Shown here piece by piece: positions 1-6,262 of a stretch of 7,961 bases of DNA (position 1 is its first letter; each line of letters opens with the position of its first letter). The DNA comes from Gammaproteobacteria bacterium (GTDB lineage Bacteria > Pseudomonadota > Gammaproteobacteria > Pseudomonadales > Azotimanducaceae): contig PAMR01000066.1 of NCBI GenBank assembly GCA_002708205.1, positions 1-7,961 of the forward strand, written 5' to 3'. The position numbers were made by a program, and so were the translations under genes. The notes under the pieces are model-generated. The model was not told the DNA's origin. It searched no databases and saw nothing but the letters and a program-made list of their open reading frames with translations.

Positions 1-549
1 TCAGTTGATAATCTGGTTTCTAAAACTGTCTCTAGTTACGGTAAATTAGACGTGTTAGTGAATAATGCTGGCGGAGCTATGTTTATTAAATCCCCGTTAG
101 ATTTAAAAAAAGAAGAATGGTCTGCAGCGATCGATTTGAATTTGACAAGCGTTTTCTTATGTTCACAAAGGGCTGTACCTGAAATGATTAAGGCGGGAGG
201 AGGGAGGATTATTAACGTGTCCTCTGTTGCCGGTATTCGCATGTCACCAGCGTTTGTCCACTATGGGGCTGCAAAAGCAGGCGTAATCAATCTCACAAAG
301 TCTTTAGCATCCTGTTGGGGTGGGCACAAGATTAATGTGAATTGTATTGCTCCAGGACTTACAGCTACTGAAGGCGTGGCGGACTGGCTTCCACCGAAAT
401 CGAAGAAAGATGGGACTCCGGTGCCTATGCTCGAATATCCACCAGACCCTGAGCACGTCGCAGACTTGGCCGTCTTCTTATCAGGAGAAGGATCGCAGCA
501 TATCACCGGTGAATTATTTCCGATTAGAGCGCTAACGGAACTGGCTTAA
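1..549 (+). CDS. Short-chain dehydrogenase/reductase (SDR), 5'-truncated by the window edge
   Basis: NAD(P)-dependent cytoplasmic oxidoreductase of the classical SDR family. The reading frame is open from base 1 and gives 182 residues; the N-terminal Rossmann strand and the GxxxGxG dinucleotide motif lie outside the window. Counting from the first codon, the NNAG motif is at residues 21-24, the structural Asn at 47 (in DLNLTS), the catalytic Ser at 75 (NVSS), and Tyr88 and Lys92 form YxxxK, so the catalytic tetrad is complete. A GTG at 52 is only the Val of the LDVLVNNAG strand and is not a start. The C-terminal end is atypical: after HITGE the usual VDGG segment is replaced by FPIRALTELA. 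It converges on the symporter gene with no spacer between them. Family assignment is secure. The substrate is unknown; its location beside a PQQ alcohol dehydrogenase suggests further oxidation or reduction of an alcohol or ketone intermediate, which is inference. Confidence 0.93.
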   Translation, partial: SVDNLVSKTVSSYGKLDVLVNNAGGAMFIKSPLDLKKEEWSAAIDLNLTSVFLCSQRAVPEMIKAGGGRIINVSSVAGIRMSPAFVHYGAAKAGVINLTKSLASCWGGHKINVNCIAPGLTATEGVADWLPPKSKKDGTPVPMLEYPPDPEHVADLAVFLSGEGSQHITGELFPIRALTELA

Positions 550-2025
550 TTAACGATCGAGGGTGCCGCTTGCAGTATCTTGCGAGTCTATAGTTTCTTT
601 TTGACGTTTTGTCTCTAAGGCTTTAAGAATTTCGGCGTGTCGACTATGGTCAATTCGATACATGAGATAGAAACCAAGCGCAATTAGAGAAAATATTGAG
701 GTTCCGGGACCGGCTATAAAACCAAGATTCCATACCATATCTTCAGGGATGCTTCCTCTGGACGCATTCGTCGGAAATTCTATTGCGCTAAGCAAAAATC
801 CTCCGAGCGTTATCCCAATAGCACCGGTAGCTTTTCCAGAGAAGGCTCTAAAAGCGTAAATCACCCCTTCGCGTCGTAGTCCGGTATCGAGTTCTATTTC
901 ATCAGCAATATCGGCGAGCATCGAGTTGATGCTGGCGCCTATGATAGGGGCCGCTAGAGCTCCAATGCAGGAAGCGCTTATAAAAATAATCAGTACCCAA
1001 TCGGATTCATTCGATGGATACCACGATACATCTAGAAGTCGAAGAGTTATGGGAATGTTCACTGCTAATATCCAACAAGCCAGTGGAATAATTACGGCCA
1101 TGCGTTTGTCTAGTAACCGAGTTAGTGCTGGGGTTAAATAAAACGCGATAGGAAAAACAAATAGCCCAACGTAGGTTAGGTAATAGAGATCCTCTGTGGT
1201 AAATCCCCAAAAATGAATGCCGAGAAAGGGAGTAAATGCTCCCTCTATTCCAGAAATTACGGCGCTGAAAAGCAAACCAAGAAATACGGCTAAAAAGGAT
1301 CGATTTTTTAAGACGGCAGCCATTTCGCGAAAAATCGTCGTAACGGTAAATCGCTCTCGTACCTGCGTATTTCGAAGGTGTGGGATTTGATTCTTGGTTC
1401 CCATAACACAGAGAAGAATTGCTGCGATCATAACGCATGGGTAAGCGAATGCCATGGCGTTGTAAGGCTCTGGATTTAAAAATCCGGGATCAAATTCTTC
1501 TGTGGTTGGAAAATAATATGCAGTGATTAAACCGTAAGAAACGGCAACGGACATCGCACTAATGAATGCCTGATACGCGAAAAGTTTAGACCGATCTTCA
1601 TAATCACTTACCATTTCAGCACCCAGTGATAGGTGTGGAATATTATAGAAGGTATAGCTCACGCGAACTAAAACAGCGAATACAGTAAGCCAGATAAAAC
1701 CTTGTAAATTAGTGAGATCATCAGGCGGAGAGAAAAGCAAGTAGAAACTCAAGGATAAAGGTATCGCGGAAAACAAAAGCATCGGATGGCGTCTTCCCCA
1801 TCGGGTTCGTATTCGATCAGACCATGTCCCGATTAGAGGATCTGTGATTGCATCGACCATCATTGAGATGGCAATCGCGAGTCCAACCCATGATGCTTCA
1901 ACCCCGACTACTTGTTGGTAAAAAAACAGCAGGGTGACGCCCCAAGCCATATTAAGAAATGCGCCTGCTGACTCACCGATACCAAAGGAGAACTGAGTGC
2001 CTATAGATAGCTTTCTAGATGTCAT
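550..2025 (-). CDS. GPH-family (MelB-like) cation:substrate symporter, MFS superfamily
   Basis: Inner-membrane secondary transporter of the glycoside-pentoside-hexuronide:cation symporter family, 491 residues, which is the usual size with about 12 membrane helices. The family signature on helix II and the following loop is clear at residues 58-81: D58-A-I-T-D62-P, then SDR and RTRWGRR before P81. D58 and D62 match the cation-site Asp55 and Asp59 of E. coli MelB. The MelB sugar-contact positions differ: Asp19 is Ser19 here (GIGES) and Asp124 is Asn128 (YNIP). A second family-typical stretch, ADIADEIELDTGLRREG, lies in the C-terminal half. The start is taken as ATG at 2025 because GGGA lies 6 nt upstream; a TTG at 2037 would add four residues but has no well-spaced Shine-Dalgarno. 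It starts 32 bp after the dehydrogenase stop and is probably co-transcribed with it. The substrate is probably not a melibiose-like sugar. Confidence 0.9.
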   Translation of the reverse strand: MTSRKLSIGTQFSFGIGESAGAFLNMAWGVTLLFFYQQVVGVEASWVGLAIAISMMVDAITDPLIGTWSDRIRTRWGRRHPMLLFSAIPLSLSFYLLFSPPDDLTNLQGFIWLTVFAVLVRVSYTFYNIPHLSLGAEMVSDYEDRSKLFAYQAFISAMSVAVSYGLITAYYFPTTEEFDPGFLNPEPYNAMAFAYPCVMIAAILLCVMGTKNQIPHLRNTQVRERFTVTTIFREMAAVLKNRSFLAVFLGLLFSAVISGIEGAFTPFLGIHFWGFTTEDLYYLTYVGLFVFPIAFYLTPALTRLLDKRMAVIIPLACWILAVNIPITLRLLDVSWYPSNESDWVLIIFISASCIGALAAPIIGASINSMLADIADEIELDTGLRREGVIYAFRAFSGKATGAIGITLGGFLLSAIEFPTNASRGSIPEDMVWNLGFIAGPGTSIFSLIALGFYLMYRIDHSRHAEILKALETKRQKETIDSQDTASGTLDR

Positions 2026-2057
2026 AAGGGATCCCAATGTCCATTCATGGATAGCTT

Positions 2058-4235
2058 CTACCCCGTTTCTCTATCGGAGATTGAATCATTCTCCTGCTTT
2101 CGGTCATCCGATTGTAATGCCCGAATCGCATTGGCTTCTTGAATTAAAAAGGCTCTAATTTGGCGTGTTTTGTCCGCGTCTAAAGTGCCTTCAAAAGTGG
2201 GCATACCTTGTTCAATCCTCTCTCCACCAAGGACGATCGCATCAAAAGAGGCGTGAGTCTCAAGGGTCATATTACGGAGATCAGGAGTCGCTGTTAGTAC
2301 GATTGACGCCTCACGAATCCCTCTATGGCAACTTGCGCAATGGGAATGGTAAAGCGTATCTCCCATGGTTATTTCCGCCTCGGAAACGTCTAGCTCGGGT
2401 TGTATAGGAATCTCTAAGTTTGATACCGCTGTGGATGCAAGTTCATGCGTTCCATCAAGTTTAAAAACAAGAACAGTCCCTTTTAAACCCCGCGCTTGAT
2501 TCCCACTAACAATCGTTCCCACGTATTGGGTCCCATCGATCATATAATTCATGATGGATGACGAGAAACGTCCATATGTGTCGAAATGCCAGATCGGATT
2601 TCCGTCAAGGGTGCTACGCACTGTAAAACGTCCATTGCCTTCGGGGTGAAAAAGGATACCGCTTTGAGTAGCGAGGACACCGCCATTGAAAGCGACATCG
2701 AGTTCATGACGCCAGATATGCTCGCCAGTCAGTGGATCAAAGGCAGTGATAAATCCCTTCGTTTCGGGTCGCGGACCCGCCTTTGCTTCGAGATTTCTTC
2801 GATATTCTCCAAAACCAATCCCCAGACTCAGTCCCGTTTCACGCTGCTTATATACCCCGGTCTTAACAAAAGATTCATCTAGCGAATAAAAATTGGGGTA
2901 GTCATGATAATAAAAGTACATGATGCCTTTATTTTCGTCCCACGATTGGGGCTCCCAATTATGGGCCCCTGCATTAGCAGGAAGTATCCACTGAGGGTTA
3001 TCGTCGTAGTAGGCATCAGGATTTTCTACAGGACGTCCAGTGTTCATATCTACGTGGGTTGCCCAGGTAATGCCATCGGTATACGGATGGGCCCGAAGCA
3101 ATTCGCCAGTAACACGGTCTATCACGTAAAAGAATCCGTTTTTAGGTGCCTGGAGCAGCACTTTACGCATCACTCCATCTACTTCCATTTCGGACAGAGT
3201 GATGTCTTGTGTGGCTGTGTAATCCCAATTGTCTCCAGGAGAGGTCTGGTAATACCAATTCATCCGTCCTGTATCCACATCAACGGACACTATGGCGGTC
3301 AGGAAAAGATCGTCTCCACCGCCGGGAGAACGGATGGTCCGTGGCCAAGGAGCACCGTTGCCCACTCCTATATAGAGACTATTCAGCTCTTCGTCGTAAA
3401 CGAGCGTATTCCACGCGGTTCCACCTCCTCCTAATTTCCACCACTCACCTCCCCAGGTTTTTGCAGCCATCTCCATTTCAGGATGTTCAAAAGGTTCATT
3501 CGGATTTCCGGGCACGAGAAAGAAACGCCAGTCGATTTCTCCAGTTTTTGCGTTATATGCGGTCACATAACCACGCCTTTTTCCGCTTTCTCCACTACCT
3601 TGACCGATAAATATTTTGTCTTTTGCCGCCCGTGGAGCTCCAGTGATATTAAAGCGGCCTCCACCGCGAGGATCCCAGGTGTCGATATCCCAAATCTGCT
3701 TGCCATTTTGAGCATCGATGGCAATTAGGCGACCATCAAAGGTTGCGATATATACCCGACCTTTGTAGACAGCTACCCCACGGTTCGTCGGTAAATCAAA
3801 GGCGTAGCGGCTAAAAGAACGATCCGTTCGAGGGTCAAACGACCACACTTCGTTTCCAGTAGTCGCATCTAAGGCGTAAACCACGCTCGTGCCATTGTTC
3901 ACATACATGATGCCATCGACTACTAACGGAGTCGCTTGCATACGCTCCATGTCGCCAATGGTTTTGGCCCACGCCAGTCCCAAGCGGGAAACAGTATTTG
4001 GATTAATTTGGGTTAAGTGCGAGAAACGCTGTTCTTTATAAGTTTGACCATACGTTAGCCAGCTTCCTGGCTCTTCAAAAGATGCTCGAATGATTCGGTT
4101 ATCATCCACGTTTCCGGCGTTGATGGACCCTTCTTGAACCAGTTCATCCTCCGTCATGTTTTGGTTCGAAATCTGATCCTGGCAACCAGCCACAAGAATG
4201 CACAAAACCGTACACCCTATAAATACCCTAAACAT
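2058..4235 (-). CDS. Lipoprotein PQQ-dependent quinohemoprotein alcohol dehydrogenase with C-terminal cytochrome c
   Basis: Predicted to oxidise alcohols outside the inner membrane, passing electrons from PQQ to a fused heme c and on to the respiratory chain. It has 725 residues. Residues 1-18 are a lipoprotein signal with lipobox L14-V-A-G-C18. An eight-bladed PQQ propeller of the methanol/ethanol dehydrogenase family spans about 55-600, with repeated xDxxTGxxxW docking motifs such as ALDATTGNEVW, SVDVDTGRMNW and AFDPLTGEHIW. Probable Ca ligands are E216 and N293; D338 in GDNWDYT is the probable catalytic base. Residue 340 is Thr, not the Asp of lanthanide enzymes. The cytochrome domain has C633-A-S-C-H637 and axial Met678. 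The vicinal Cys pair expected near residues 144-147 is absent, and the mature chain has no Cys apart from C18, C633 and C636. ATG 4235 is preferred over the upstream TTG 4301 because GGAG lies 7 nt before it and the signal peptide begins there. The exact substrate is unknown. Confidence 0.94.
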   Translation of the reverse strand: MFRVFIGCTVLCILVAGCQDQISNQNMTEDELVQEGSINAGNVDDNRIIRASFEEPGSWLTYGQTYKEQRFSHLTQINPNTVSRLGLAWAKTIGDMERMQATPLVVDGIMYVNNGTSVVYALDATTGNEVWSFDPRTDRSFSRYAFDLPTNRGVAVYKGRVYIATFDGRLIAIDAQNGKQIWDIDTWDPRGGGRFNITGAPRAAKDKIFIGQGSGESGKRRGYVTAYNAKTGEIDWRFFLVPGNPNEPFEHPEMEMAAKTWGGEWWKLGGGGTAWNTLVYDEELNSLYIGVGNGAPWPRTIRSPGGGDDLFLTAIVSVDVDTGRMNWYYQTSPGDNWDYTATQDITLSEMEVDGVMRKVLLQAPKNGFFYVIDRVTGELLRAHPYTDGITWATHVDMNTGRPVENPDAYYDDNPQWILPANAGAHNWEPQSWDENKGIMYFYYHDYPNFYSLDESFVKTGVYKQRETGLSLGIGFGEYRRNLEAKAGPRPETKGFITAFDPLTGEHIWRHELDVAFNGGVLATQSGILFHPEGNGRFTVRSTLDGNPIWHFDTYGRFSSSIMNYMIDGTQYVGTIVSGNQARGLKGTVLVFKLDGTHELASTAVSNLEIPIQPELDVSEAEITMGDTLYHSHCASCHRGIREASIVLTATPDLRNMTLETHASFDAIVLGGERIEQGMPTFEGTLDADKTRQIRAFLIQEANAIRALQSDDRKQENDSISDRETG

Positions 4236-4242
4236 ATTTCTT

Positions 4243-4246
4243 CTCC
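4243..4246 (-). promoter_or_regulatory. Ribosome binding site deciding the dehydrogenase start
   Basis: GGAG on the minus strand (within GGAGAAG) lies 7 nt before ATG 4235. It supports that start over the in-frame TTG at 4301, which would place 22 polar residues ahead of the lipoprotein signal. Confidence 0.75.
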
Positions 4247-4412
4247 ATCTGATGTCGTCCAGCCAACCTGGAATCTCTTTCTGGTAAGAATAAAGGGACA
4301 ATCAGTCTATATTTGCTGCAATGTACAGTCATATACAAATTAACAGCATGTCACGCGATTCATGGGATAGCATCCAACTTATACAAAGTAATCTCTAGAC
4401 CGATGATTAAAC

Positions 4413-4417
4413 AGGAG
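4413..4417 (+). promoter_or_regulatory. Ribosome binding site deciding the hydrolase start
   Basis: AGGAG lies 6 nt before ATG 4424. It favours that codon over the in-frame ATG at 4403 and the TTG at 4313, both of which lie upstream of the site. Confidence 0.8.
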
Positions 4418-4423
4418 CGCAAT

Positions 4424-5488
4424 ATGGAATTAAGCACATATCTTCCCGGTAGGTTGGGAAACCCTGACCTAGATTTGGTTGACGATCCACGTCTCGATCC
4501 GCGATTAGTTGAAGCATTTGCGGCTATGCCGCTGCAGCAGACAACGATCGAGATTAACAATCAATCGTCCTATAAGGATATTCTTGCATATTGCGAAGAA
4601 GCAGAAAAACTAGGCCGCGAATTACATCCGATACAATTTTCAGCGATGCCGACTTTTCCAACAGTCACCACTGAAACGATAGTCATTGACGGAGTCGACG
4701 GTAACAGTATTCAGTTGTACCTACATAAACCCCACAATCCGACATCCAACATGCCCTGTATTGTGCATACACACGGAGGCGGGATGGCCTTTTTAACTGC
4801 AGCGGATCCCAACTATGTACGGTGGAGAAACAGCTTAGCCGAACAGGGGATATTGGTAGTCGGAGTTGAGTTTAGGAATGCCGCGGGCCAGCTTGGAAAC
4901 CATCCATTTCCAGCTGGTCTAAACGATTGCGCGTCGGCAATTCAGTGGGTGACTGCGCAGCGCGATGATCTTGGTATTGGAAATATTGTGATTTCCGGAG
5001 AATCAGGCGGTGGTAATTTATCTCTTGCCACCGCGCTCAAAGCAAATCGCGAGGGTTGGATAAACCAAATACAAGGGGTCTACGCTCAGTGTCCGTATAT
5101 CTCGGGATTATATGCCAATCCACCTGCCGAACTGTTGTCGTTGATCGAAAATGATACGTATCTTTTAAGCTGTTCTATGATGGGCGCTCTAGTTAAAACC
5201 TACGATCCTAACGATACGTTGCGTCATGAGGCATTGGCTTGGCCACTTTCCGCAAAACAACCGGATCTTGAAGGCCTTCCGCCCCATATCATCAGTGTTA
5301 ATGAATTGGATCCATTGCGGGATGAAGGACTCGCGTATTTTAGAAAATTACTGCATGCCGAAGTCTCCGCTGTCTGCCATACCATTCATGGTACCCCACA
5401 TGGGGCGGACATGAATTTCGCTGACATCACCCCGGATACGTATGCTAATAGTGTTCGAATGGTTACTCAGTTTGCTTACTCTCTATAA
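4424..5488 (+). CDS. Alpha/beta hydrolase, HSL / fold-3 esterase type
   Basis: Predicted carboxylic ester hydrolase of the hormone-sensitive-lipase-like family (alpha/beta hydrolase fold-3), 354 residues, with no signal peptide, so probably cytoplasmic. The oxyanion-hole motif HGGG is at 117-120, followed by Met where Phe, Trp or Tyr is common. The nucleophile elbow is GESGGGN with Ser194; the family consensus is GDSAGGN. Asp296 in ELDPLRDEG and His326 in TPHGAD complete the triad with normal order and spacing. Residues 1-100 form an N-terminal cap (start MELSTYLPGRLG), as in other HSL-type enzymes. The AGGAG at 4413 sets the start. It is divergent from the PQQ dehydrogenase gene, which fits a shared control region and a route in which ester cleavage releases an alcohol or an acid. 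Family assignment is strong; the substrate is not known. A lactonase or amidase role is possible but less likely. Confidence 0.92.
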   Translation: MELSTYLPGRLGNPDLDLVDDPRLDPRLVEAFAAMPLQQTTIEINNQSSYKDILAYCEEAEKLGRELHPIQFSAMPTFPTVTTETIVIDGVDGNSIQLYLHKPHNPTSNMPCIVHTHGGGMAFLTAADPNYVRWRNSLAEQGILVVGVEFRNAAGQLGNHPFPAGLNDCASAIQWVTAQRDDLGIGNIVISGESGGGNLSLATALKANREGWINQIQGVYAQCPYISGLYANPPAELLSLIENDTYLLSCSMMGALVKTYDPNDTLRHEALAWPLSAKQPDLEGLPPHIISVNELDPLRDEGLAYFRKLLHAEVSAVCHTIHGTPHGADMNFADITPDTYANSVRMVTQFAYSL

Positions 5489-5641
5489 GAGGCTATACGC
5501 AAAAATGAAGTAGTTTATTATTCGATTTAGTTACTTTTCTATGAGTACTATGTGCCTGTCCAAAAGAGACAGTCTCGAATTCTGCTTTAAATTGTCGGAT
5601 TTACGTGGAAAGTCTCGTACGGATGCATTGTTAAAATAATA

Positions 5642-5645
5642 AGGA
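5642..5645 (+). promoter_or_regulatory. Ribosome binding site of the small secreted protein gene
   Basis: AGGA lies 5 nt before ATG 5651, inside an A-rich leader. Together with the signal peptide that follows, it supports this as a real gene and start. Confidence 0.7.
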
Positions 5646-5650
5646 AAAAA

Positions 5651-6115
5651 ATGAAAACTATACGATTAGCGGTTTGTTTTTTGTTTGCTATATCGATACA
5701 AGGTGTTTTTGCTGGACACCATGAACAGAATGAAGCGCTAGGTTCATATGAACTAGAACATGTTAGTAACGTGTATTCCAAAGACGCGAACGGTAATATC
5801 ATCTTGCAGACCAACTGGAGAGGGACCGCTGAGAATTTTGGTACGGTGTTTGGTACGTTGACGTTAGGACCTACCAGTATGGCAACCCTAGCTAGCAATT
5901 TACCGGTACGGGCTACCTGGATAGGACAGGGCTTTTTGCCAGATGGAACTACAGCTGTAGGTGATGGCGAAGGCGCTTTGTCGACTTCCGCAGACCAACA
6001 TACTTGGAACGTGGAACTAATCATGGATCTTTCTGATGGTAGTCAAATGATAAGTATTGGTGAGATTGACTTGGAAACTACAACATTCAGGGGTAAGAAC
6101 TATCCTATGAAGTGA
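5651..6115 (+). CDS. Small secreted protein of unknown function, probably beta-rich
   Basis: 154 residues; I do not recognise the family. A classical Sec signal peptide is visible: K2 and R5, a hydrophobic core at 6-17, and a V-F-A cleavage site after residue 21, leaving a mature protein of about 133 residues that begins GHHEQ. The mature part is rich in short alternating hydrophobic and polar segments, Gly turns and Thr/Ser, for example NWRGTAENFGTVFGTLTLG, ATWIGQGFLPDG and GDGEGALS, which suggests a small antiparallel beta-barrel. It contains no Cys, no obvious metal motif and no lipobox. A lipocalin-like, DUF3224-like or allene-oxide-cyclase-like barrel is conceivable, but this is only an impression from the pattern. 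The gene lies 162 bp after the hydrolase gene, so it may have its own promoter; I found no convincing one. It is probably periplasmic and could be a ligand-binding or accessory protein for the neighbouring pathway, which is speculation. Confidence 0.82.
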   Translation: MKTIRLAVCFLFAISIQGVFAGHHEQNEALGSYELEHVSNVYSKDANGNIILQTNWRGTAENFGTVFGTLTLGPTSMATLASNLPVRATWIGQGFLPDGTTAVGDGEGALSTSADQHTWNVELIMDLSDGSQMISIGEIDLETTTFRGKNYPMK

Positions 6116-6171
6116 TCCCGAACAATACTCTGATTAATTCATGCGCTTCTCGTGTCTGAAAATCGCTATCT

Positions 6172-6200
6172 TTGAATGTATTAAGTCGGTGTATTGTAAA
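6172..6200 (+). promoter_or_regulatory. Possible sigma70-like promoter before the membrane protein gene
   Basis: TTGAAT (6172-6177) and TGTAAA (6195-6200) are separated by 17 bp, each with four of six consensus matches. Transcription would begin near 6207, leaving about a 56-nt leader for the ATG at 6263 but only about 11 nt for the TTG at 6218. Weak evidence. Confidence 0.25.
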
Positions 6201-6262
6201 AAGGAACGTGGGGTCGTTTGATCCCACACTCTCACTCAAATAAAAAACTTCGATTCGATGGC

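Larger units (their letters stand above)
4236..4423. promoter_or_regulatory. Divergent intergenic region between dehydrogenase and hydrolase genes
   Basis: This 188-bp gap must hold the start signals for the leftward dehydrogenase-symporter transcript and the rightward hydrolase gene, since the two are divergent. I could not find a convincing -35/-10 pair on either strand. Possible operator elements are the 8-mer TATACAAA, present at 4332-4339 and again at 4380-4387 (48 bp apart, same orientation), and a TGTA-N8-TACA dyad at 4322-4337 that overlaps the first copy. These are weak and could be chance in AT-rich DNA. That the region carries promoters is a safe inference; the exact sites are not resolved. 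Confidence 0.4.

Noticed and set aside
1007..1438. A 143-codon minus-strand open frame in another frame of the symporter gene
   Set aside because: It overlaps the clear GPH symporter frame, and no family-like features are seen in its product.
2904..3434. A 176-codon open frame on the plus strand, antisense to the PQQ dehydrogenase gene
   Set aside because: It lies wholly inside a strongly conserved gene on the other strand, has no recognisable domain, and its composition follows from the complementary codons.
4236..4301. Upstream extension of the PQQ dehydrogenase from TTG 4301
   Set aside because: It would put 22 charged residues before a lipoprotein signal peptide that starts properly at ATG 4235 behind a good GGAG site.
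4313..4423. Upstream extension of the hydrolase from TTG 4313
   Set aside because: It adds 37 residues without family features, and the clear AGGAG site lies inside it just before ATG 4424.
5556..5572. Hairpin CTGTC/GACAG with a 7-nt loop, considered as a terminator after the hydrolase gene
   Set aside because: The stem is only 5 bp and no T-rich run follows; the small CTCT/AGAG dyad at the hydrolase stop codon is even weaker.
5587..6024. A 145-codon minus-strand open frame over the secreted-protein gene
   Set aside because: The plus-strand frame has a signal peptide and a ribosome binding site; the antisense product shows no coherent domain.
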